Of a DNA stretch of 14,048 nucleotides, positions 5,745 to 12,046 are shown in pieces. The stretch is from JBBQXY01 sp051004815. Its GTDB lineage: Bacteria > Chloroflexota > Ktedonobacteria > Ktedonobacterales > Ktedonobacteraceae. The position numbers and the translations under genes were made by a program. Where the stretch lies: NCBI GenBank assembly GCA_051004815.1, contig JBPCJY010000268.1:1-14048 (forward strand). The letters are read 5' to 3'. The number at the start of each line of letters is the position of its first letter. Position 1 is the first letter of the stretch. The notes under the pieces were generated by a model that was given only the letters and a program-made list of their open reading frames with translations, was not told where the DNA came from and did no database searches.

Positions 5745-7931
5745 ATGGACCATACAGGGCAACAGCTAGGAAATTATCGCCTCACTCATCTGCTGGGCAA
5801 AGGTGGCTTCGCGGATGTCTACCTTGGTGAGCATATCTTTTTGCGCACGTTTGCTGCCATCAAGGTATTGCACACTCAACTTACCGAGGATAGCATGAGC
5901 GGTTTCCTTACCGAGGCCCAAACCATCGGTCGCCTACGGCATCCCAACATCATCCGTGTGCTGGATTTTGGTGTCCACGAGAACACTCCATATCTGGTGA
6001 TGGACTATGCCCCCCAAGGGACCCTACGCCAACTTCATCCTAAAGGCTCGCGCCTTCCTCTGCCCACGGTTGTCCATTATGTCAAACAAGTTGCTGAAGC
6101 ATTGCACTACGCGCACGGCGAAAAATTTATCCACCGCGATATCAAGCCGGAAAACATGCTGCTCGGCTCAAACAACGAGATATTGCTCAGCGACTTCGGT
6201 ATTGCCACCATGGCGCAAAGCTCACGCTACCAGATGACGCAAGATGTCGTCGGCACCGTCGCGTATATGGCTCCAGAGCAGATTCAGGGCAAACCACGGC
6301 CCGTCAGTGACGAGTATGCACTGGGCATTGTGATCTACGAGTGGTTAACCGGTAGCTACCCCTTCCACGGCACATTTACCGAGATCGCCAGTCAACATGT
6401 GTTCGCGACGGTGCCACCTTTACGCGAGAAACTGCCCACGCTGCCAGAGGATGTCGAACAGGTTATCTCGATGGCCCTCGCCAAAGACCCACAGCAGCGT
6501 TTCGCCACGTTGCGTGCCTTTGCCAATGCACTTGCACAAGCCAGTGGGAAAGTCTCGCCCGACGTTTCAACCTTCATTCCCTCAGCAAACACCGATTCCA
6601 CCATCACGCCGGTACTCTTCCAGGGCGAACTGCCAACATTTATCTCACCCTCTCACACTGGCCCAATGCGTATTTCAGCACCTGAACCCGTCATATTAGC
6701 AGCAGTGGAGCAGGGTACACTCTTGCCCACACCTACTCCTTCGCCACCACCCAATGGAGACACGCCCCCGACAAAAGGGAACAAAAGCGAACGCCGCTAT
6801 ACGCGTCGCATGCTACTGGGCGGCGTGGGCGGTTTAGTGATAATCGGCGGTAGTGCCGCGGCATGGCTCGCCATGACGAATAACTTACCTTTCAGCCATG
6901 CGTACAGTCCAACACCGACTGCCACAACACTGGCTGGCACAACACCTTCAACTCCTGCTCCAACAGCTACGAATACAACGGGTCCAACACCGACTGCCAC
7001 ATCACAACCGACTGCCACCCCAACGGCTCCAGCCACACCTCCACCCATTTCACCTGCCATCCTCACCTACGATGGTCCTGACAGTATGTATACCGCCGCC
7101 TGGTCACCCAATGGCGCATGGATCGCCTCGGCAGGCCATGGCCCACTCGTTGAGGTATGGGCCGCAACGTCAAAAAGCTCACTCTTCTCCTATAATGGTG
7201 GCTCGCAGAAAGTATTCAGCGCCGCATGGTCACCCAGTGGCTCACGCATCGCCTCCGGTCACTCCGATGGCTCGGTGCAGATCTGGGACATTGCTTCGCG
7301 CAGCCGCGTATTCTACCAAAAAGGACATTCCAACCAGGTCAACAGCGTGGCATGGTCGCTCGATGGCGCGTATATCGTCTCTGGCAGCGGAGATAAAACC
7401 GCCAAGGTGTGGGATGCCAATACTGGTAGCCTCCTGCTCACCTATACCGGTCACGCCCATTATGTCAACTCCGTGGCATGGTCGCACAGTGGCAGCTATA
7501 TTGCTTCCGGCAGCGGAGACAATACGGCGCAGATTTGGGCAGTGGCAGGAGGACAACTCGTTTCCACTTATACCGGCCATTCCGACGTGGTCTTAGCGGT
7601 CGCCTGGTCGCCTGATGATGCCTATATTGTTTCAGGTTCAAAAGATAACACAGCGCAGGTCTGGAGTCCCGCCAATGGCAATCTCTCTTTCACCTATCGC
7701 GGTCACACCAATTATGTCCTATCGTGCGCCTGGTCTCCTGATGGCACACTTATCGTCTCTGGCAGCACCGACCACACAGCACAGGTTTGGGGCGCCTCGA
7801 ACGGCACCCACTATCGCGACTATACCGGCCATACCGATCAGGTGGAGAGCGTAGCATGGTCGTCCAATAGCACTGAAGTTGTCTCCGCCAGCGACGATTG
7901 GACCGTCCAGATTTGGAAGGCGATGGGCTAA
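5745..7931 (+). CDS. transmembrane Ser/Thr protein kinase with C-terminal seven-blade WD40 propeller
   Basis: A Hanks-type (PknB-like) kinase domain spans residues 10-265: Gly loop LGKGGFADV (17-25), Lys40 in AAIKVL, alphaC Glu57, catalytic loop HRDIKPEN (130-137), DFG (150-152), activation-loop Thr165 and Thr171, and MAPEQ (175-179). All catalytic residues are present, so it should be active. A disordered Pro/Thr/Ser linker (270-345) leads to TRRMLLGG and a Gly-rich hydrophobic span (about 356-377), then a PTPTAT-rich stalk (385-437). Seven WD repeats of about 42 residues follow (438-728; WSPDG, SGSxDxTAQVW, GHxxxVxSVAW), enough for a closed beta-propeller. The propeller probably lies outside as a sensor or ligand platform, the kinase inside. 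GGGGAAGG (5729-5736) precedes the ATG. The substrate is unknown; the divergent zinc-ribbon protein is an obvious candidate partner. Confidence 0.93.
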   Translation: MDHTGQQLGNYRLTHLLGKGGFADVYLGEHIFLRTFAAIKVLHTQLTEDSMSGFLTEAQTIGRLRHPNIIRVLDFGVHENTPYLVMDYAPQGTLRQLHPKGSRLPLPTVVHYVKQVAEALHYAHGEKFIHRDIKPENMLLGSNNEILLSDFGIATMAQSSRYQMTQDVVGTVAYMAPEQIQGKPRPVSDEYALGIVIYEWLTGSYPFHGTFTEIASQHVFATVPPLREKLPTLPEDVEQVISMALAKDPQQRFATLRAFANALAQASGKVSPDVSTFIPSANTDSTITPVLFQGELPTFISPSHTGPMRISAPEPVILAAVEQGTLLPTPTPSPPPNGDTPPTKGNKSERRYTRRMLLGGVGGLVIIGGSAAAWLAMTNNLPFSHAYSPTPTATTLAGTTPSTPAPTATNTTGPTPTATSQPTATPTAPATPPPISPAILTYDGPDSMYTAAWSPNGAWIASAGHGPLVEVWAATSKSSLFSYNGGSQKVFSAAWSPSGSRIASGHSDGSVQIWDIASRSRVFYQKGHSNQVNSVAWSLDGAYIVSGSGDKTAKVWDANTGSLLLTYTGHAHYVNSVAWSHSGSYIASGSGDNTAQIWAVAGGQLVSTYTGHSDVVLAVAWSPDDAYIVSGSKDNTAQVWSPANGNLSFTYRGHTNYVLSCAWSPDGTLIVSGSTDHTAQVWGASNGTHYRDYTGHTDQVESVAWSSNSTEVVSASDDWTVQIWKAMG
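6907..7001 (+). repeat. two 20-bp direct copies, 75 bp apart, in the kinase stalk
   Basis: A 20-bp sequence beginning GTCCAACACC is present at 6907-6926 and again at 6982-7001. The 75-bp period is exactly 25 codons, and each copy encodes PTPTAT. Recombination or slippage between copies would shorten or lengthen the extracellular stalk without changing frame. Confidence 0.8.
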
Positions 7932-8110
7932 AACAGCCCTATTACAGTGCAAGTATAGAACGCAAGATAATCACAATATTTTCGTAAATTTGCACTTTTC
8001 AATTTTTCTAATCAAACACGCCCAACTTTTATTGACAAATTTGCTAGCAGCGACTACAATTAAGAGAGACTTGAAAGGCTTCATACACATTTGATTGAGG
8101 AGGCAGTTTC
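7932..8110. other. AT-rich intergenic region between kinase and TA island
   Basis: This 179-bp gap is visibly richer in A and T than the flanking genes. It holds the promoter at 8032-8060 and the ribosome site at 8097-8103. No gene, tRNA or strong terminator was seen. The composition shift continues into the first antitoxin-like gene and fits a laterally acquired island. Confidence 0.6.
8032..8060 (+). promoter_or_regulatory. strong sigma70-type promoter of the TA island
   Basis: TTGACA (8032-8037), exactly 17 bp, TACAAT (8055-8060; 5/6). The expected start is near 8067, giving a leader of about 44 nt that ends in the strong ribosome site GAGGAGG (8097-8103), 7 bases before the ATG at 8111. 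TA operons are usually repressed by their own antitoxin at such a site, which is family knowledge and not shown here. Confidence 0.75.
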
Positions 8111-8437
8111 ATGGCCGTTGTACATCCTGATTTTTATCGTCATGAGAACCTCATCCGTAAATCTATACAAATCCCATCAACGCAGCATAAAGAGCTAAAG
8201 GCTCTTGCCGTTGAGCTAGAATCCTCACTAGGAGATGTTGTGGAGACTATTATGGAATTGATGCAGCAAGATAATTATCAGCAACTAAAGTTAGCAATCC
8301 TTCAGAAACGCGAACGCGAACTTTCCACCCTTTCCTACTCCCTCGATGAAGCCTACGACTATCTCGGCTCCCTCCCAGAAACCCTTGAAGATGCTCGCTT
8401 CTTTTTTGAGGTCGGCCACGAAGTCATGGTTGCGTAG
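8111..8437 (+). CDS. putative ribbon-helix-helix antitoxin paired with MazF
   Basis: The 108-residue product has no family I can name with certainty. Residues 15-52 (IRKSIQIPSTQHKELKALA, then a turn around SSLGD and a second helix VVETIMELM) have the strand-helix-turn-helix spacing of ribbon-helix-helix DNA-binding antitoxins. The remainder is charged and helical (about 55-85), followed by an acidic Tyr/Asp/Glu-rich tail. This matches the usual antitoxin plan of a DNA-binding head and a toxin-neutralising tail. It has an excellent promoter and ribosome site and lies 26 bp upstream of a mazF-type toxin gene, the normal antitoxin-first order. The inference is that it represses its own promoter and neutralises the MazF. 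It could instead be an unrelated small regulator. Confidence 0.6.
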   Translation: MAVVHPDFYRHENLIRKSIQIPSTQHKELKALAVELESSLGDVVETIMELMQQDNYQQLKLAILQKRERELSTLSYSLDEAYDYLGSLPETLEDARFFFEVGHEVMVA

Positions 8438-8463
8438 TCGCGTATTGTGTAAGGTATGTTTTC

Positions 8464-8889
8464 ATGAGTAGTGAGGCGAGGCACTCCCAACAGCCCAGCC
8501 CCCAACAATCAAGGTCCAAAGAATCCCATCTCCCTCAGCCCAGTCCCCGGCGTGGTGAGATTTGGGATGTTAACTGGTCTCCTGGCCGTGGCGCGGAACA
8601 ACAAGGCACACGTCCCGCACTCATCATTCAGAATGATCGTGGCAATGGCTCTCTTTCCTATCCCCTGACCATCGTCGCCTCCATGAGCCGCACCGAACGC
8701 GAGTTACCCCTGCATGTGCGTATTGCCCCCAACGAAGAAAATGGCCTCAGCGATTTCACCGACGTAAAATGCGAACAGCTCATGACCATTGAAAAGACTC
8801 GTCTGCTGCGTCGTCGCGGCACCATCACCCCTGATGAACTCAATCGCGTTGATCTGGCACTGAGGTTGAGCTTGAATTTGCTGTCGTAA
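8464..8889 (+). CDS. mazF: MazF/PemK-family mRNA interferase toxin
   Basis: MazF toxins are small SH3-like ribonucleases that cleave mRNA at short motifs when their antitoxin is lost. The 141-residue protein carries the family core: RRGEIWDV (29-36), GTRPALIIQND (48-58), TIVASMSR (69-76), and CEQLMTIE (103-110), ending in an amphipathic helix (LALRLSLNLLS). By eye against Bacillus MazF, the catalytic Arg25 corresponds to R50, while Thr48 corresponds to Ser75, a conservative change that may keep activity. Unusual is the 28-residue Ser/Gln/Pro-rich N-terminal extension: most relatives begin right at the RGE motif. No start codon lies in frame between 8464 and that motif, so the extension is obligatory if the gene is translated. 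AAGG (8451-8454) lies nine bases before the ATG. Confidence 0.88.
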   Translation: MSSEARHSQQPSPQQSRSKESHLPQPSPRRGEIWDVNWSPGRGAEQQGTRPALIIQNDRGNGSLSYPLTIVASMSRTERELPLHVRIAPNEENGLSDFTDVKCEQLMTIEKTRLLRRRGTITPDELNRVDLALRLSLNLLS

Positions 8890-8906
8890 CAAAAGGAAAG
8901 ACAGCT

Positions 8907-9131
8907 ATGCACGTCGTAAAATTGCGCAAAGTGGGCAACTCCGCTACCATCGCATTGCCAACGGCAGTGATCGAGGCTCTTCACCTGCACGAGAATGACG
9001 AGATCACTATCGACGTGGTTGGTGATCGCATCGTACTGACGCGTGCAACTGCCGATTTCCAGGACGCGTGGGAAGCCTACCAGCAAATTGAGCCACGCTA
9101 CCGCAACGCCAATCGCAAATTGGCTGAGTAG
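8907..9131 (+). CDS. AbrB/MazE-fold antitoxin of the type usually paired with Doc/Fic toxins
   Basis: The 74-residue protein opens with VVKLRKVGNSATIALPTAVIE, then LHLHENDEITIDVVGDRIVLTR. This is the swapped-hairpin AbrB/SpoVT DNA-binding fold of antitoxins. The tail (DFQDAWEAYQQIEPRYRNANRKLAE) resembles the toxin-binding tail of AbrB antitoxins that precede death-on-curing (Doc) toxins, which typically end in RYRNALRELA-like sequence. AAAGGAAAG (8892-8900) is the ribosome site and the gene lies 17 bp after mazF, so it is in the same operon. It could be a second antitoxin for the MazF next door, but tail and order favour a separate AbrB-Doc module whose toxin gene (9134-9315) has decayed. No intact toxin follows it in this window. 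Confidence 0.82.
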   Translation: MHVVKLRKVGNSATIALPTAVIEALHLHENDEITIDVVGDRIVLTRATADFQDAWEAYQQIEPRYRNANRKLAE

Positions 9132-9133
9132 CC

Positions 9134-9315
9134 ATGACCGTGCGTTTTCTTCCCGCAGCTATCATCCTGATCGCAAGTCATGGTCAAACAATAGCCGCTT
9201 CCGCGACATAGCAGGAACCCAGTTCTCTGGCAAACTTGCGCGTATTGGCTCACATGGCTGGTATACATTCGCTCAATTGGCTGAGGCAGTCCTCTCTCGC
9301 CATGTGGTAAAATGA
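9134..9315 (+). pseudogene. possible frameshifted, truncated Doc toxin remnant
   Basis: An ATG two bases after the AbrB stop opens MTVRFLPAAIILIASHGQTIA and then hits a stop at 9209-9211. This resembles the Doc N-terminus (FLxxxxVLxxHxxxIA). In another frame the sequence continues with RFRDIAGTQFSGKLA and GWYTFAQLAEAVLSRHVVK, ending at the TGA at 9313-9315. That segment resembles the Doc middle region (RDxGLLxSALAxP ... YPTLAxxAAAL ... HLVKN) but stops just before the catalytic HPFxxGNKR motif, which is absent. The reading is by eye and imperfect, with small gaps needed. If correct, at least one frameshift and loss of the 3' half inactivated the toxin. Otherwise this is simply non-coding sequence ahead of pdxS. 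Confidence 0.4.
9305..9313 (+). promoter_or_regulatory. extended -10 promoter candidate for pdxST
   Basis: TGGTAAAAT combines a TAAAAT hexamer (9308-9313; 5/6) with the TGn extension. No good -35 is seen at 17 bp. The predicted start is near 9320, with a leader of about 57 nt before the pdxS ATG. It overlaps the end of the putative doc remnant, separating the TA island from the vitamin B6 operon. Confidence 0.5.
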
Positions 9316-9376
9316 GTATATAAAGGTTATACACCCATCTATACCATCCGCATTACATGCCAGGAGAACATAAGTT

Positions 9377-10264
9377 ATGCAAAAGCAAACAGGAACAATA
9401 CAAGTAAAACGAACATTTCCAGAGATGCTCAAAGGTGGCGTCATCTGTGACGTAGTGAATGCCGAGCAGGCCCGTATCGCGGAAGAGGCCGGAGCCTGTG
9501 CCGTAATGGCACTGGAACGCGTCCCCGCCGATATTCGTGCGCAAGGTGGCGTAGCTCGCATGAGCGATCCAGAATTAATTATGCAGATCAAAGAAGCGGT
9601 CACTATCCCGGTGATGGCAAAGTGCCGCATCGGCCATTTTATGGAGGCGGAAATTCTCCAGGCTATTGGCATTGACTGTATTGACGAGTCAGAGGTCTTG
9701 ACGCCTGCCGACGAACATTTCCACGTCAATAAACACCTCTTCTCCGTCCCATTTGTGTGTGGCGCACGCAACTTGGGCGAGGCACTGCGCCGCATTGGCG
9801 AGGGCGCGGCCATGATGCGCACCAAAGGCGAGGCTGGCTCCGGCAATGTCGTCGAGGCCGTTCGCCATATGCGAGCCATTATGGATGGCATTCGCCGCCT
9901 CCAAATGCTGCCCGAAGAGGAGTGGATGACCGAGGCCAAGAACCTGGGCGCCCCCTATGAACTGGTCAGCGAAGTCGCTCGCACTGGCAAACTGCCCGTC
10001 GTCAACTTCTCAGCCGGTGGTATCGCCACTCCAGCCGACGCCGCTCTGATGATGCGTTTAGGGGCCGAGGGTATCTTCGTTGGCTCTGGTATCTTCAAAT
10101 CGGGCGATCCAATGAAGAGAGCCAAAGCTATTGTTCGGGCCACTACCCACTTTGAAGACGCGAAAATCGTCGCCGAGGTGTCGAGAAACATCGGTGAGCC
10201 GATGGTTGGTATTAACTTAGACACGCTGCCAGAGGAACAACTCATGGCCCGGCGCGGCTGGTAA
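9377..10264 (+). CDS. pdxS: pyridoxal 5'-phosphate synthase, lyase/synthase subunit PdxS
   Basis: PdxS (Pdx1, formerly SnzA) condenses ribose 5-phosphate, glyceraldehyde 3-phosphate and ammonia into PLP in the DXP-independent B6 pathway. It is a (beta/alpha)8 barrel that forms a dodecamer with PdxT bound outside. The 295-residue product is full length and nearly canonical: GGVICDVVNAEQARIAEEAG with D25, the Schiff-base lysine K82 in PVMAKCRIGH, the second lysine K150 in MMRTKGEAGSGN, the phosphate-binding FSAGGIATPADAALMM (211-226) and GSGIFKSGDP (237-245). These correspond to D24, K81 and K149 of the Bacillus enzyme. Ribosome site AGGAGA (9362-9367) lies nine bases before the ATG. It is followed 18 bp later by pdxT, the standard arrangement. 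Confidence 0.98.
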   Translation: MQKQTGTIQVKRTFPEMLKGGVICDVVNAEQARIAEEAGACAVMALERVPADIRAQGGVARMSDPELIMQIKEAVTIPVMAKCRIGHFMEAEILQAIGIDCIDESEVLTPADEHFHVNKHLFSVPFVCGARNLGEALRRIGEGAAMMRTKGEAGSGNVVEAVRHMRAIMDGIRRLQMLPEEEWMTEAKNLGAPYELVSEVARTGKLPVVNFSAGGIATPADAALMMRLGAEGIFVGSGIFKSGDPMKRAKAIVRATTHFEDAKIVAEVSRNIGEPMVGINLDTLPEEQLMARRGW

Positions 10265-10282
10265 GCCAAGAGTACAACCATT

Positions 10283-10915
10283 ATGAACACGGACACTTAC
10301 AACTCAAAGCTACGCATTGGCGTATTAGCATTACAAGGTGATTTCGCGGCGCATCTGCAAGCGTTGCAACGGGCCGCTTTAGCAATGGGTATCGATATTG
10401 AGGCAAAAGCCATTCGTTTGCCCACGCAATTAGCGGAAATAGATGGTATAATATTACCAGGTGGTGAAAGTACCACCATCGGAAAACTTATGGTGCTGTA
10501 CGGCTTCGATACAGTTTTACAGCAAAAGATTGCGGAAGGGTTCCCCTTATGGGGGACATGTGCGGGATTAATATTGTTAGCGAAAGAGACGGATAACGCG
10601 CTGGAAGGTCAACCATTGTTAGCCTCCATGCATATCCGAGTCCGTCGTAACGCTTTTGGCAGTCAGCGGGAAAGTTTTGAGACTGATCTGACTGTGCCAG
10701 TATTAGGAGAAGCACCATTCCACGCGTTCTTCATTCGCGGGCCATCCATCGAAGCGGTGGGGCCTGAGGTGGAGACGCTGGCAACGCTCGACGATGGCAC
10801 CATCGTTGCTGTTCGAGAAGGAACCCTACTAGGCACAGCATTTCACCCGGAGGTTTCTGGAGACCCACGTTTTCATCAATACTTTCTCCGCATAGTGCAG
10901 AGCGTCAAAGGATAG
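10283..10915 (+). CDS. pdxT: pyridoxal 5'-phosphate synthase, glutaminase subunit PdxT
   Basis: PdxT (Pdx2) is the class I glutamine amidotransferase that releases ammonia from glutamine and channels it into the PdxS barrel. The 210-residue protein shows every hallmark: IGVLALQGDFAAH (12-24), IILPGGESTTIGKL (56-69), the nucleophile C93 in LWGTCAGLILLA, and the His/Glu pair of the triad in FHPEVSGD (H188, E190). Family members usually start a few residues before IGVLALQGDF, so this start adds about nine residues (MNTDTYNSK). The ATG at 10283 is the only ATG available in the short gap after pdxS and has only a weak AAGAG ribosome site, consistent with coupling to pdxS translation. The stop codon forms part of a 7-bp stem-loop (10913-10934). 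Confidence 0.97.
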   Translation: MNTDTYNSKLRIGVLALQGDFAAHLQALQRAALAMGIDIEAKAIRLPTQLAEIDGIILPGGESTTIGKLMVLYGFDTVLQQKIAEGFPLWGTCAGLILLAKETDNALEGQPLLASMHIRVRRNAFGSQRESFETDLTVPVLGEAPFHAFFIRGPSIEAVGPEVETLATLDDGTIVAVREGTLLGTAFHPEVSGDPRFHQYFLRIVQSVKG

Positions 10916-10934
10916 GGCGCACCATACCGCCCTA
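10913..10934 (+). terminator. stem-loop over the pdxT stop codon, no U-tract
   Basis: TAGGGCG (10913-10919) pairs perfectly with CGCCCTA (10928-10934) across an 8-base loop. The left arm begins with the pdxT stop codon. No T-run follows, so it is not a classical intrinsic terminator. It may be a leaky attenuator or an RNA-processing or stabilising element that lowers expression of the two downstream genes relative to pdxST. Confidence 0.4.
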
Positions 10935-10956
10935 CATCCAGACGCGGGAGTAATGG

Positions 10957-12030
10957 ATGATACGACCGGTACTATACGTCGATTTACCGGGAATCATCTA
11001 CTCGATTGACCGCCGTGCTCGCAACAAGCAGCACGAGTTTGCTAACTTCGTGTGCTGGCTCGAGCCTGTAGAGAAGCGTCTGCCCCTGCCTCCCATCTTG
11101 CAGAATATCTTCCCGTTGAATCCGGCCTCACGCACCTGGATTTGTGAAGACCATTGGCGCATCCTTGGCTTCGCCCAGGTGCAAGAGCGACCATCACATA
11201 CCATGTGGGATCTTTCTTACCTGGCCTCCATGGTGCAGCGCACTGTCTCAGGCGACGATGTCCTGGCCGCCCTCCTTGAATACATGCTGGAAATGGCCGC
11301 GGGACATGGAATTCTCCGTATTTTTGCTAAGGTTGAGGACGAAATTCCAGAGCTGGATTTGTTTCAACGGGCGAGTTTCCAACGCTATGCACGCGAACTC
11401 ACCTACGTGTTTGCTCCCAATACATCCGACACAAGTGATACAACTGACACAACTGCTACAAGTGATACAATTGCCCTCAACCTACCCTCACTGCGACGTT
11501 GGAATCGTCACCATGTGTGGGGGCTGCATCAACTCTACCGCTCTGTCACGCCGCAACGCGTACAAATGGCAGAGTTGCTGGAGAATAGCGAAGAATTTGC
11601 GAAAATACACGTTGGGTCGCTACATCGGTTGCCTTTCCCGTTCTCACGGGGCAATGAAACTTATGTCTGCGACGTAGGCGTGCGTTTGGGAGCCTGGTTG
11701 CGGCTCTGTCGAGGTCACGGCTCGTCACCGCACCAACTCTCTCTTATTGTCCACCCTGAGCATTCTGACCTCGCTGAACCGCTTTTACAGTTCGGCGTAA
11801 GAAAGTTACAGGGAGAAAGCGTCCGACCCGTCTCTTGCCAGGTGCGAGAGTACGAGTCATCTGTAATCACCGCTCTGCGCGCTAGTGGCTTTGAGCAGAC
11901 CTCGACCAAGGTGCTGCTCGTGCGCCACATAGCCTTGCTGGCTATGCGTCACCGCACCGTCCCCGCCCTTGAGCAACGAGTGGTCTATAGCGTGAAGGGA
12001 CTGGGGACGGTCAATTCGCGCCAGCAATGA
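10957..12030 (+). CDS. GNAT-like protein with two apparent domains and a repeat linker, function unknown
   Basis: The 357-residue product opens IRPVLYVDLPGIIYSI. By residues 69-150 it shows a GNAT-like strand/helix order: ILGFAQVQ, WDLSYLASMV, VLAALLEYMLEMAAGHGILRIFAKV, then LFQRASFQRYARELTYVF, which resembles the 'fyerlGF' end of acetyltransferase folds. The acetyl-CoA loop (normally Q/RxxGxG/A) reads QRTVSGDD and lacks the glycine pattern, so acetyl transfer is doubtful. A Thr/Ser/Asp linker (156-173) made of 9-bp repeats separates a second region (about 175-345) ending in VITALRASGFEQTSTKVLLVRHIA, also GNAT-like. Ribosome site GCGGGAG (10943-10949) lies seven bases before the ATG. It lies 41 bp after pdxT, and its stop overlaps the ribosome site of the R3H ATPase gene, so the two are probably translated together. 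No substrate can be named. Confidence 0.7.
   Translation: MIRPVLYVDLPGIIYSIDRRARNKQHEFANFVCWLEPVEKRLPLPPILQNIFPLNPASRTWICEDHWRILGFAQVQERPSHTMWDLSYLASMVQRTVSGDDVLAALLEYMLEMAAGHGILRIFAKVEDEIPELDLFQRASFQRYARELTYVFAPNTSDTSDTTDTTATSDTIALNLPSLRRWNRHHVWGLHQLYRSVTPQRVQMAELLENSEEFAKIHVGSLHRLPFPFSRGNETYVCDVGVRLGAWLRLCRGHGSSPHQLSLIVHPEHSDLAEPLLQFGVRKLQGESVRPVSCQVREYESSVITALRASGFEQTSTKVLLVRHIALLAMRHRTVPALEQRVVYSVKGLGTVNSRQQ
11422..11475 (+). repeat. 9-bp tandem repeat (six units) encoding T-[ST/I]-[DA]
   Basis: Six consecutive 9-bp units of the form ACA-AST-GMY run from 11422 to 11475 and encode TSD TSD TTD TTA TSD TIA. The unit ACAAGTGAT occurs twice, 27 bp apart. Because the unit is three codons, copy-number change would alter only linker length. 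Confidence 0.85.
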
Positions 12031-12046
12031 GGTGATAAAACTGCCT

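Noticed and set aside
6898..7596. 232-residue plus-strand frame inside the WD40 kinase
   Set aside because: It is a His/Gln/Pro-rich shadow in another frame of the Pro/Thr stalk and WD repeats. The kinase frame has clear domain structure throughout.
7080..7931. Near-periodic 126-bp repeats as a mobile or tandem DNA array
   Set aside because: The periodicity is explained by the 42-residue WD40 blades. Copies are divergent at the DNA level.
7925..7939. GGGCT/AGCCC hairpin over the kinase stop codon as a terminator
   Set aside because: There are only five base pairs and the following bases are not a T-run. It is too weak to call.
9250..9939. 229-residue minus-strand open frame
   Set aside because: It lies antisense to pdxS, which is certain from its catalytic motifs. 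No domain was recognised.
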